From: Gemmobacter lutimaris
GTDB lineage: Bacteria > Pseudomonadota > Alphaproteobacteria > Rhodobacterales > Rhodobacteraceae
Assembly (NCBI RefSeq): GCF_003570715.1
Contig: NZ_QXXQ01000001.1
Location: forward strand, 1 to 64,000
Direction of reading: 5' to 3'
Length of the DNA: 64,000 bases
The notes below the pieces were generated by a model, which was not told the DNA's origin, did not search any database, and saw only the letters and a list, made by a program, of their open reading frames with translations. A program made the translations under genes and the position numbers. This document shows, in pieces, positions 8,157-15,532 of the stretch (its first letter is position 1; every line of letters starts with the position of its first letter).

Positions 8157-9746
8157 TCATTTCTTGCCAAAAAGCGTACCCAGAACACCACGGATGACCG
8201 CCTGTCCTGATTTGGTTCCAAGCTGCCGGGCAAAGCTTTTGGCGAAAGCCTCGGCCACGCTGTCGCTGCGTGAACTGCTGCTGCGGCCGGACGTGCGCGG
8301 GCGGTCGGTTGTGCTGCCTTTGGGGTCGTATCGGCGGGCGTTGCGGTATTCCTCGATTTCCTTGCGGTCGATCTTCCAGTCGCTGCCCGCCTTTTCCTGC
8401 GCCTTCGCCTCCTCCTGTGCAGCCGCCTCGCGTGCAGCGGCTTCTGATCTGGCCCGCAGCCGCTCATAGGCGGAATCGCGGTCGATCAGCGTCTCGTATT
8501 TGCCCTTCACCGGCGAAGCGGCAAGGATCGCCGCCCGCGTTTCCGCCGGGATGGGCCCGATCTGCGACGACGGCGGCCGGATCAGCGTGCGTTCAACCAT
8601 GCCGGGCACGCCCTTCGCCTCCAGAAACGAGGTGACGGCCTCGCCGGTGCCAACCTCGCGGATCGCCTCCTTCGTATCAAAGCGCGGATTGGGGCGGTAG
8701 GTTTCGGCGGCGCGGGTCAGTTCCACCTGATCGCGGCCGGTGAAGGCGCGCAGCGCATGCTGCACCCTGTTGCCCAGTTGGCCGAGGATCTTGTCAGGCA
8801 CATCGGCCGGGTTCTGGGTGATAAAATAAACCCCCACCCCTTTCGAGCGGATCAGCCGCGCCACCTGTTCCACCTTGTCCACAAGCCCCTTGGGCGCGTC
8901 ATCGAACAGCAGATGCGCTTCGTCGAAGAAGAACACCAGCTTCGGCTTGTCGGGGTCGCCCACCTCGGGCAGTTCCTCGAACAGTTCCGACAGAAGCCAC
9001 AGCAGGAAGGTCGCGTAAAGCCGGGGCGCCTGCATCAGCTTGTCGGAAGCCAGGATATTGACGCGACCCCTGCCCTGATCATCGGTCTGCATCAGATCGG
9101 CCAGCGCCAGCGCCGGTTCGCCGAACATCTTTGCCCCGCCCTGATTTTCCAGCACCAGAAGCCGGCGCTGGATTGCCGCTGCCGATTCCGCCGAAACAAG
9201 GCCATAGCGGGCCGAGATCGCCTTGGCATTCTCGGCGATGAAGGTCAGCATGGCTTGCAGATCCTTCAGATCCAGCAAGGGGAGCTGTTCGTCATCCGCC
9301 AGCCGGAAAGCGACGTTGATGACCCCTTCCTGCGGTTCGGACAATTCCATCAGCCGCGATAAAAGCAAGGGGCCCATCTCGGATACGGTGGTGCGGACGG
9401 GGTGACCCTGCTCGCCGTAAAGATCCCAGAAGGTGACGGGCGGTGCGCCATAGACCAGATCCAGCCCGATGGTCGCCGCGCGCTTCATGAAGGCGTCGTG
9501 CAGCTTGCCTTGCGGCGAACCCGGCACAGCCAGCCCGCCCAGATCGCCCTTCACATCCGACAGGAAGACCGGAACCCCGGCAGCGGAAAACCCTTCCGCC
9601 AGGATTTGCAGCGTGATCGTCTTGCCCGTGCCGGTCGCCCCTGCGATCAGCCCGTGACGGTTGCCGTATTTCAGCAATAGCTCTTGCGGTGTGCCATATC
9701 CTTCACCGCCGCCGCCCACGAAAATCGAAGCCTGATCACCACTCAC
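8157..9746 (-). CDS. DUF853 / HerA-like C-terminal domain ATPase
   Basis: A 529-residue cytoplasmic P-loop NTPase related to the HerA/FtsK translocases, annotated as DUF853 or 'helicase HerA-like'. Walker A is GATGTGKT (residues 36-43), and the Walker B region is the hydrophobic strand ending KLVFFFDEAHLLF (about residues 268-280). A conserved segment near residue 305 contains FITQNPADVP. The C-terminal 120 residues are rich in Arg, Ala, Ser and Lys and low in complexity. The in vivo role of the family is poorly defined; a DNA-translocation function is inference. It is transcribed alone, and its upstream region is the gene-free stretch at 9747-10266. Confidence 0.9.
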   Translation of the reverse strand: MSGDQASIFVGGGGEGYGTPQELLLKYGNRHGLIAGATGTGKTITLQILAEGFSAAGVPVFLSDVKGDLGGLAVPGSPQGKLHDAFMKRAATIGLDLVYGAPPVTFWDLYGEQGHPVRTTVSEMGPLLLSRLMELSEPQEGVINVAFRLADDEQLPLLDLKDLQAMLTFIAENAKAISARYGLVSAESAAAIQRRLLVLENQGGAKMFGEPALALADLMQTDDQGRGRVNILASDKLMQAPRLYATFLLWLLSELFEELPEVGDPDKPKLVFFFDEAHLLFDDAPKGLVDKVEQVARLIRSKGVGVYFITQNPADVPDKILGQLGNRVQHALRAFTGRDQVELTRAAETYRPNPRFDTKEAIREVGTGEAVTSFLEAKGVPGMVERTLIRPPSSQIGPIPAETRAAILAASPVKGKYETLIDRDSAYERLRARSEAAAREAAAQEEAKAQEKAGSDWKIDRKEIEEYRNARRYDPKGSTTDRPRTSGRSSSSRSDSVAEAFAKSFARQLGTKSGQAVIRGVLGTLFGKK

Positions 9747-9805
9747 AATCCGCCCTTTCCTGCCGGTTCACGCCTGCGCGCGAGGTTTGAAAATACAATG
9801 TTAAC

Positions 9806-9917
9806 GGCTTTGTGCCAGTCTGAACTGGCTCCCGCCTTCGCACCGCTTTCGGCGCATCGGCGGGACGGTGACTTCCTCCCTGTCAACTGGCCGCGCCCGC
9901 AAGGACGCGGCTTTTTT
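9806..9917 (+). ncRNA. Candidate structured small RNA with anti-SD-like loop
   Basis: The stretch folds into consecutive stems ending in a Rho-independent terminator: GCCAGT (9814-9819) with ACTGGC (9824-9829); TCCCGCC (9830-9836) with GGCGGGA (9859-9865), enclosing a small CCG/CGG hairpin; TGAC (9869-9872) with GTCA (9882-9885), whose nine-base loop TTCCTCCCT is complementary to Shine-Dalgarno sequences; and CCGCG (9891-9895) with CGCGG (9906-9910), followed by six T residues. A TACAAT hexamer at 9794-9799 could be the -10 element. An exposed CUUCCUCC-type loop before a terminator is reminiscent of the alphaproteobacterial 'cuckoo'/alpha-r14 small RNAs, but only one such loop is present. The stems could instead act in the leader of the minus-strand ATPase gene. 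Confidence 0.4.
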
Positions 9918-9945
9918 CCATGAAACCCATATTCCGAACACGTCA

Positions 9946-9960
9946 TTTCGCTTCACGAAA
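9946..9960. promoter_or_regulatory. Palindrome upstream of small-RNA promoter
   Basis: TTTCG (9946-9950) and CGAAA (9956-9960) form an interrupted palindrome separated by CTTCA. It ends 16 bases before the candidate -35 box at 9977 and could be an activator site for the candidate small RNA. The TCACG part is also the half-site of the tandem repeats at 10096-10145, hinting at a common binding protein. This is inference from position only. Confidence 0.3.
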
Positions 9961-9976
9961 GCGTCAAAAATAGGTG

Positions 9977-10005
9977 TTGACCTGTGGCCGCGCAGGCCGT
10001 AGCGT
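9977..10005 (+). promoter_or_regulatory. Candidate sigma70 promoter of small RNA
   Basis: The -35 hexamer TTGACC (9977-9982) is followed, after 17 bases, by TAGCGT (10000-10005) as a weak -10 element. Transcription would begin near 10012. The spacing is ideal and the -35 is strong; the -10 matches the consensus at only three positions, which is common in GC-rich alphaproteobacteria. The terminator 50-70 bases downstream supports a short transcript. Confidence 0.5.
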
Positions 10006-10011
10006 CTGCCT

Positions 10012-10082
10012 CAATGAAGTCGGCCAGTCCGACAGGGAGCAATATCCGTTAAGGAAAAGGGGCCGGGTTACCGGCCCCTTTT
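10012..10082 (+). ncRNA. Candidate 70-nt small RNA with terminator
   Basis: Downstream of the promoter at 9977-10005 lies a short transcript with a perfect hairpin, GTCGG (10019-10023) and CCGAC (10029-10033), a single-stranded A/G-rich linker and a very stable terminator. In the terminator AAAAGGGGCCGG (10055-10066) pairs with CCGGCCCCTTTT (10071-10082) around GTTA. No gene precedes the terminator on this strand, so it must end an RNA that starts in this gap. A 12-codon frame (ATG 10014 to TAA 10052) lies inside but lacks a ribosome-binding site. I do not recognise the RNA family. The purine-rich linker containing AAGGA could pair with pyrimidine-rich targets. Confidence 0.5.
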
Positions 10083-10095
10083 CACATTTCACGCG

Positions 10096-10145
10096 GGCTT
10101 GTCACGTTTCGTGACCTACACGATGGCTTGTCACGTTTCGTGACC
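10096..10145. repeat. Two 21-bp direct repeats, each with a 15-bp palindrome
   Basis: Identical 21-base units lie at 10096-10116 and 10125-10145, a period of 29. Each contains the perfect inverted repeat GTCACGTTTCGTGAC (10101-10115 and 10130-10144). They sit between the small-RNA terminator and the ialB-like gene (start 10267). Tandem palindromes of this size are typical of cooperative dimeric repressor or activator sites, so control of the downstream gene is the simplest reading; no known regulator is assigned. With only two units and no cas genes this is not a CRISPR. Confidence 0.65.
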
Positions 10146-10266
10146 GGCAGGCGCGGCATTCCGCCGCCTGCCCCTCACATTCGCGTTCTCGGTCCTGTTT
10201 TCCTGCCTGACACCCTGCGCGACGCATGCTAAACGAGCGGCCATCATGATTTGAGGAACGATCGCT

Positions 10267-10920
10267 ATGCCGATGATTGATATGACCAAGGCTCTGGCTG
10301 TGACGCTGACCTTCGGTCTGGCAGGCGCGGCGCTGGCGCAGGAAACTGCGACGCCCGAAACCCAGCCCGCCGACACCACCGCGACGCAGACGCAGCCCGA
10401 AACCGCCGCCCAGGCCGAGCCGGCACCGGCTGCGGAACAGGCACCTGCGGCGGACGCGCCCGGTTCGATCTACATCAAGGAAACCTATGACGACTGGGCC
10501 GAGCGCTGCATGCGTGGCGCCGAGGGCCAGCCCGACCTTTGCCAGCTTTACCAGCTTCTGAAGGATGACCAGGGCAATGCGGTGGCCGAGATCGGCATGT
10601 TCCCGCTGCCCAAGGGGGAAAAGGCGCTGGCCGGTGCCTCGATCACTGCGCCGCTTGAAACCCTGCTGACCGAAAACATCGTCATCTCGGTCGATGGCGG
10701 CAAGCCGAAGGTCTATCCCTTCTCGTGGTGCGACCGCGCAAGCTGCGTGGCCCGCGTGGGCTTCACCGCCGAGGAAGTGGCGACGATGAAGAAGGGCAAC
10801 AAGGCGACCATGACCATCGTTCCGGTGGCGGCGCCCGATCAGAAAGTCGTTCTGAACATCTCGCTGAAGGGCTTCACCAAAGGGTTCGAGGCATTGCCGA
10901 CCCCGGCCGCCGCGAACTGA
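10267..10920 (+). CDS. Invasion-associated locus B (IalB) family protein
   Basis: A 217-residue exported protein. Residues 1-26 form a Sec signal peptide ending ALA-QE. Residues 27-70 are a low-complexity Ala/Pro/Gln/Thr/Glu linker. Residues 75-212 make the IalB domain, with four cysteines (ERCMRG, DLCQLY, SWC and SC in the segment around residues 156-161) that probably form disulfides in the periplasm or outer surface. The family was named for Bartonella erythrocyte invasion but is widespread in non-pathogenic alphaproteobacteria, where its role is unclear. The gene stands alone, with the tandem palindromes about 120 bases upstream and a strong terminator just downstream. ATGs at 10267, 10273 and 10282 all give a signal peptide; the first is used here. 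Confidence 0.88.
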   Translation: MPMIDMTKALAVTLTFGLAGAALAQETATPETQPADTTATQTQPETAAQAEPAPAAEQAPAADAPGSIYIKETYDDWAERCMRGAEGQPDLCQLYQLLKDDQGNAVAEIGMFPLPKGEKALAGASITAPLETLLTENIVISVDGGKPKVYPFSWCDRASCVARVGFTAEEVATMKKGNKATMTIVPVAAPDQKVVLNISLKGFTKGFEALPTPAAAN

Positions 10921-10936
10921 TCGCCTCGCAGACAGG

Positions 10937-10965
10937 AAAGGCCGCGCGATTTGCGCGGCCTTTTT
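10937..10965 (+). terminator. Rho-independent terminator of IalB-like gene
   Basis: GGCCGCGC (10940-10947) pairs with GCGCGGCC (10953-10960), flanked by AAA before and TTTTT after. It lies 20 bases after the gene's stop and also separates it from the convergent ketosynthase gene. Confidence 0.85.
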
Positions 10966-10980
10966 CTGTGGGGCTTGCTT

Positions 10981-12192
10981 CTATGGTGCCCGGCGCACGG
11001 CCAGAACGGCATTCATCCCGCCAAAGGCAAAGGCATTCGACAGCACCACCGGCACCCGCGCCTGCCGCGCCACATTGGGCACCACATCCAGCGCGCATTC
11101 GGGGTCCGGTTCCTCATAACCGATGGTCGGGGGAATCACGTCTTCCCTCAGCGCCAGCAGGCAGGCCAGCATCTCGATCGCGCCGGTTCCGCCGATGGCA
11201 TGGCCGTGCATCGCCTTGGTCGAGGAAATCATCAGCCGGTCAGCATGCGGCCCGAAGACATCGGCAATCGCGGCGCATTCCGTCTTGTCATTGGCCGAGG
11301 TGCCGGTGCCATGGGCGTTGATATAGCCCACATCCTCGGGGTTCAGCCCCGCATCGCGCAGCGCCCCTGCAATCGCCCGCGCCGCCCCCTGTTTCGAGGG
11401 CATCACGATATCCGAGGCATCCGAGGTCATGGCGAAGCCGATCACCTCGGCCAGGATCTCGGCCCCGCGACGGCGCGCCTGTTCGTATTCCTCGAAGAAA
11501 TAGATCGCAGCACCTTCACCCTGCACCATACCAGAGCGGTTGAGGCTGAAGGGGCGGCAGGCATCGGTGGACATGACGCGCAGCCCCTCCCATGCCTTGA
11601 TGCCCCCGAAACACAGCATCGCCTCGGCCCCGCCGGTCAGCATGGCGCGACAGGCGCCCGAGCGGATCATCTGGAACGCCAGCCCCATCGCGTGATTGGA
11701 ACTGGCGCAGGCGGTGGCGACGGTGAAACTTGGCCCCTTGATGTTGAATTCCATCGAAAGATGGCTGGCGGCGGCGTTGTTCATCAGTTTCGGCACGACG
11801 AAGGGATGAACCCGGTTCTTCCCCTCTTCGTAGACGGCACGATAATTTTCATCCTGCGTGGTCAGACCGCCGCCGGCGGTGCCCAGAACCACGCCGGTCT
11901 CATAGCCCAGATGCCCGTCGAAATCGAGCCCGGCCTGTGCCACCGCCTGCCGCGCCGCATGCAGGGTGAATTGCGTATAGCGGTCATACAGCAGGATCTG
12001 CTGGCGGCTGAAATGGTCCTCCGGGTGCCATCCCTTGACCTGCGCCCCGATCTTCACGTTCAGCCGGTCCACATCGCGGATGTCCAGCGGCCCGATACCG
12101 CCACGCCCCTCGCGCATCGCGGCCAGCGTGCCGGGCACATCCTGGGCCAGCGCGTTGATCGTGCCCGCGCCGGTAATGACAACGCGCTTCAT
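10981..12192 (-). CDS. Beta-ketoacyl-ACP synthase (FabF-like)
   Basis: A condensing enzyme of 403 residues that elongates an acyl-ACP with malonyl-ACP. The catalytic triad is intact: C162 in TACASSNHA, H294 in NAHGTGTSAND and H331 in STKAMHGHAIGGTG. Both thiolase-fold halves are present and the C-terminus (AFAFGGMNAVL) is typical of KAS II. It differs from a housekeeping FabF by its context: it overlaps by four bases a dedicated acyl carrier protein, and lpxD lies immediately upstream. This suggests it makes a special acyl chain, probably for lipid A, rather than serving bulk fatty-acid synthesis. That specialisation is inference. Confidence 0.9.
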   Translation of the reverse strand: MKRVVITGAGTINALAQDVPGTLAAMREGRGGIGPLDIRDVDRLNVKIGAQVKGWHPEDHFSRQQILLYDRYTQFTLHAARQAVAQAGLDFDGHLGYETGVVLGTAGGGLTTQDENYRAVYEEGKNRVHPFVVPKLMNNAAASHLSMEFNIKGPSFTVATACASSNHAMGLAFQMIRSGACRAMLTGGAEAMLCFGGIKAWEGLRVMSTDACRPFSLNRSGMVQGEGAAIYFFEEYEQARRRGAEILAEVIGFAMTSDASDIVMPSKQGAARAIAGALRDAGLNPEDVGYINAHGTGTSANDKTECAAIADVFGPHADRLMISSTKAMHGHAIGGTGAIEMLACLLALREDVIPPTIGYEEPDPECALDVVPNVARQARVPVVLSNAFAFGGMNAVLAVRRAP

Positions 12193-12455
12193 GCGGCCTT
12201 CCGCGCCACCAGCCCCTCGACGGCCGTCACCACCGCCGCCACCGAGGAAATGTCGAACTGCGACTTGCCCGGTTCATTGGCGTTGAAAGGCACTGAAATG
12301 TCGAAAGCCTCTTCGATGGCGAAGATGCTTTCCACCAGACCGAGGCTGTCGAGCCCCAGATCCTCCAGGCTGTCCTCCATGCGGATGTCGGCGGGTTCCA
12401 TCACCGCCTGTTCCGCCAGAATGGCGATCACCCGTTCCTTGACGCTCTCACCCAT
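12189..12455 (-). CDS. Acyl carrier protein
   Basis: An 88-residue ACP. The phosphopantetheine attachment serine is S37 in the motif LGLDSLGLVE. The ATG at 12455 is chosen because a CAGGAG ribosome-binding site lies 8-9 bases before it; an in-frame ATG 24 codons upstream would lie within the end of lpxD. The protein diverges from the usual AcpP (no AcpP-like N-terminus, and an FNANEPGKSQFDI segment after helix II), in keeping with a specialised carrier. Its stop overlaps the ketosynthase start, so the pair are made together. The presumed job is to carry the acyl chain that this ketosynthase builds and that LpxD may transfer. Confidence 0.9.
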   Translation of the reverse strand: MGESVKERVIAILAEQAVMEPADIRMEDSLEDLGLDSLGLVESIFAIEEAFDISVPFNANEPGKSQFDISSVAAVVTAVEGLVARKAA

Positions 12456-12492
12456 GCCATGCTCCTGATGCCCGAGATTGCCCGCCGGATTA

Positions 12493-13572
12493 TCAAGACT
12501 TTGCAACAACTTTCTGAAGTTCCGCAACTGCCGCCGCCAGACGCGGCAGTCGGCGCAGCGCCTTGTTGATCTCGACCTGGGTTTCCATCTTCACTGCCGG
12601 ATAGCCCAGCAGCACCCGACCCGCAGGCGCATTGGTGAAGATCTTGGTCGCCCCGCCCGCGATCACATCGTTGCCGACGAAGATATTGTCGTTCACGCCG
12701 CATTGCCCGGCCAGAACCACACGGTCGCCGATTCTGGACGATCCGGCAATGCCGACCTGTCCGCACAGCAGGCAATCACGGCCCACCTGCACATTATGCC
12801 CGATATGCACGAGGTTATCGAGCTTGGTGCCCGATCCGATGGCGGTATCGCGGATGGTGCCGCGGTCGATGCAGGCATTGGCGCCGATTTCCACATCGTC
12901 GCCAATGGTGACGGCCCCCAGCGAATGAATGCGCGTCCAGCTTTGTTCGCGGATTTCGTCACGTTGTCCGAGGGTTGAGCGGATTTCTTCAACTCCGCTG
13001 CGTTCCGGCGTGACGAAACTGAACCCGTCGGCCCCGATCACCGCACCGGGTTGGCAGATGAATCTGTCGCCGATGGTAACCCGCGCCCCGATGCGCGCGC
13101 CTTGCAGGATCAGCGCCTCCGCGCCGATGCTGGCACCTTCCGCAATGCTGACATGGGCGGCAATCCGGGCATTCGGCCCGATCCGCACCCCCGCCCCGAT
13201 GGTGACAAAAGGCCCGATGGCGGCACCCGTGCCGATCTCTGCTGTGGGGTCAATGACGCTCATCGCATGCACGCCGGGCGCGATGGCGGGGCCTGCGTCC
13301 AGCATCCTGCTGAGGCCCGCCATGGCCAACCGCCCGCGCGGTGCGAAGATCGCAGCCTCCAGCCCCAGCTCCTGCCAGTCGGCCCCCGGCCAGAGCATCG
13401 CCGCCCGCGCCCGCCCCTTGGCCAGCCCGCCCGCATATTTCGGGTCAAGCGCCAGCGCCAGAGCCTCGGGCCCGGCCGCCTGCGGCTCTGCCGCACAAGT
13501 GACCGTCAGGTCAAGGTTTCCGGCCGCCTCGGCACCAAGGGCGGTAGCAATGTCGCGGATCGTATGGGCCAT
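12493..13572 (-). CDS. lpxD: LpxD-type UDP-3-O-acylglucosamine N-acyltransferase
   Basis: A 359-residue protein with an N-terminal uridine-binding domain (about 1-100) and a left-handed beta-helix of hexapeptide repeats (about 105-320, for example IGTGAAIGPFVTIGAG). The presumed catalytic histidine is H259 in HIGHNVQVG, and GADGFSF at residues 180-186 is the characteristic LpxD loop. It adds a 3-hydroxyacyl chain from ACP to the lipid A precursor in the cytoplasm. It is not next to fabZ, lpxA or bamA, as the canonical lpxD is, but begins a unit with an ACP and a ketosynthase, so it may be a second paralogue with a different chain preference. ACP starts 37 bases downstream. Confidence 0.88.
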   Translation of the reverse strand: MAHTIRDIATALGAEAAGNLDLTVTCAAEPQAAGPEALALALDPKYAGGLAKGRARAAMLWPGADWQELGLEAAIFAPRGRLAMAGLSRMLDAGPAIAPGVHAMSVIDPTAEIGTGAAIGPFVTIGAGVRIGPNARIAAHVSIAEGASIGAEALILQGARIGARVTIGDRFICQPGAVIGADGFSFVTPERSGVEEIRSTLGQRDEIREQSWTRIHSLGAVTIGDDVEIGANACIDRGTIRDTAIGSGTKLDNLVHIGHNVQVGRDCLLCGQVGIAGSSRIGDRVVLAGQCGVNDNIFVGNDVIAGGATKIFTNAPAGRVLLGYPAVKMETQVEINKALRRLPRLAAAVAELQKVVAKS

Positions 13573-13613
13573 GGCATCCTCTTGTCCGGGGCAACCGGCG
13601 CCCCGGTCCAGAT

Positions 13614-15209
13614 TTAGCCCTGTTGCCCGCCCGGCGCCACCCCGGCAGAGATCAGCGCATTGTAGATCGCCGCGTCACGGCCATAGATGTCGCGCCGATA
13701 GTTCATTTCGCCCTTCGGTCCCGGAAAGGCGGTGAAATAGACCAGATGCACCGGAACATGCTGTTCCAGCTTGATCGACTGTTCGCGCCCCGATTTCAGC
13801 ACGCTTTGAAACAGCCCCACCGGATCGTCGCTTTGCGCCGCAAGAAGCGCATAGGCGAAATCGAAGGGCTGGCCCAGCCGAACGCAGCCGTGGCTGAAGG
13901 CGCGAACCTCGCGCTGGAACAGGGATTTCGACGGCGTGTCATGCAGATAGATGTTCCACTGGTTCGGGAACATGAACTTCACCAGACCCAGCGCATTGCC
14001 GTCCGAAGGCGGCTGACGCATGGCGAAGGGGAAATTCGCCGCGGTATATTTGCCGAAGTTGATCGAGCCGCGATCCACCACCCGGCCCCGGCTGTCCACG
14101 ATCTTCAGATGGCCCGCCGCATTGGGGTTCTTCTTCAGAAGCGGCAGATATTCTTTGGTGGTAATCGAGCGCGGCACCGACCAGCTCGGATTCACCACCA
14201 TATATTCCATCTCGTCCGAAAATTCGGGCGTGCGCTGGTCGGGAACGTTCTTGCCGATCACCGCGCGGGTGACGAAGGTTTCCTTGCCGTCGTCAATGAT
14301 GCGGGCGGTGAAATCGGTCTGGTTGACCCAGATATGACGGCGGCCGCGTTCAATGTTCAGCCAGCGTTCGCGTTCCAGTGCGACGAGAACCGATTTCAGC
14401 CGCTCCTCCGGCGGCACGTTCATCTCGGCCTGCGTGCTTTCGTCAAGGATGCCGTCGGCATTGAGGCCATGGGCAAGCTGGAAGCGTTGCACCGCCTGCT
14501 GGATTTCGGCGTCATAGTCGCGGCTGGCAGAGAGCGACAGATAGCCCATCGCCACCAGACGGTCGCGCAGCGCCACAACCGCGTCGCCGCTGCTGCCGGG
14601 TTTGGGGCGGCTGGTCAGCGGCGATCCCCAGCCACCACGGGCGATCTGACGTTCCATCCCGATCTTGGCCTTGATCAACTGGGCATAGGCTGGTGCGCCG
14701 GGCGCCAGCGAGCCGAGGAAGGCGGCAAGATCGCCGTGTTCCGCAATGCCAAGCACCTGCGCATCCTCCAGCCGTGGCAGGGTGCGCACGATGGTAGAAT
14801 CGACTTTCCTGGGCTCCAGCACGCCGGAATGCAGGTCATGCGCATAATCCAGAAGGGCGCGCGTCATCCTCACCTCAAGCCGCGCGCGGTCACCTTCAGT
14901 GCGGGCGGCGCGCAGTGCCTCGGCCAGAGCGCGCGCATCGTAACGCTGCACCGGCAGGCCATGGTCGGCCGCGCGCGACAGGGCGCCCAGAAGAATGGCC
15001 CGGCGTTCAGCGGAATCGGGGGCCGTCCAGATTGGCTGATAGTTGCGTTTCGCGTAGAAGCCCGCGAGCGTGTCATCCTTCGCGGCAGCGATGGCGACGG
15101 TCTGTGCAAAAGGGCTGATCTGCGGCTGCGCGGACAGCGGAGACGCCGCAAGCATCAGGGCCAGCGCACAGGGCATCGCCTTGCGGCGCGAACGAAGGAA
15201 ACGCGGCAT
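13614..15209 (-). CDS. YcbB-type L,D-transpeptidase
   Basis: A 531-residue periplasmic enzyme that forms 3-3 cross-links in peptidoglycan. The ATG at 15209 is chosen because CAGAGG precedes it by seven bases; ten more in-frame codons upstream seem untranslated. Residues 1-28 form a signal peptide ending SAQ. A peptidoglycan-binding helical domain lies at about 240-275 (DYDAEIQQAVQRFQLAHG). The YkuD catalytic domain ends with the HGCVR motif (FSHGCVRLGQ), whose nucleophile is C442. It is divergent from a YcbK-like gene; the same two genes are neighbours in Escherichia coli (ycbB-ycbK), which supports a shared role in cell-wall remodelling. Confidence 0.92.
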   Translation of the reverse strand: MPRFLRSRRKAMPCALALMLAASPLSAQPQISPFAQTVAIAAAKDDTLAGFYAKRNYQPIWTAPDSAERRAILLGALSRAADHGLPVQRYDARALAEALRAARTEGDRARLEVRMTRALLDYAHDLHSGVLEPRKVDSTIVRTLPRLEDAQVLGIAEHGDLAAFLGSLAPGAPAYAQLIKAKIGMERQIARGGWGSPLTSRPKPGSSGDAVVALRDRLVAMGYLSLSASRDYDAEIQQAVQRFQLAHGLNADGILDESTQAEMNVPPEERLKSVLVALERERWLNIERGRRHIWVNQTDFTARIIDDGKETFVTRAVIGKNVPDQRTPEFSDEMEYMVVNPSWSVPRSITTKEYLPLLKKNPNAAGHLKIVDSRGRVVDRGSINFGKYTAANFPFAMRQPPSDGNALGLVKFMFPNQWNIYLHDTPSKSLFQREVRAFSHGCVRLGQPFDFAYALLAAQSDDPVGLFQSVLKSGREQSIKLEQHVPVHLVYFTAFPGPKGEMNYRRDIYGRDAAIYNALISAGVAPGGQQG

Positions 15210-15532
15210 ATCAACCTCTGACAATTCAACTTTGTGCAAATTTCAAGGATTTCCGCCCCCGAGTCCACTCACATCCCGTTCAGGCCGTTGCCGGAAAGCC
15301 TGAATCAAGGGGGTAAATTGTCACTATTTGGCAACTCAGCCACGAAATGCCGATCGGTTCCGCAGGATGACGCGGATTCAGCAAATATTTGCCGATTGGC
15401 CGTTCAGTGGGGGTCTGCGGTCCATCTGACCTCTTCTGTTGCGATTCGAGTTGTGTCATACAATTCGTGCACTTGGGCAAAAGTGGCAGAACCGCAGGAC
15501 AAGCGGTAGAAGACCGAAGGACAGGCTTTCAA
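15210..15532. other. Divergent regulatory region with two dyads
   Basis: This 323-base stretch separates the L,D-transpeptidase and YcbK-type genes and encodes no convincing protein. It contains the perfect palindrome GCAAATATTTGC (15381-15392) and an interrupted dyad at 15447-15467 with arms CGA, TTGT and ACAA, TCG. Both are AT-rich against the background and may be operators or promoter parts for the divergent pair. No clear -35/-10 pair stands out. Confidence 0.35.

Noticed and set aside
10014-10052. 12-codon leader peptide (MKSASPTGSNIR) with attenuator
   Set aside because: No ribosome site, no run of regulatory codons, and the next gene is more than 200 bases past the terminator.
10096-10145. 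CRISPR array
   Set aside because: Only two repeat units, an 8-base spacer and no cas genes; palindromic operators explain it better.
10951-12468. A 505-codon open frame on the plus strand opposite the ketosynthase and ACP genes
   Set aside because: It is the antisense shadow of genes with strong catalytic motifs; GC-rich codons leave few stops. It has no ribosome site or recognisable domain.
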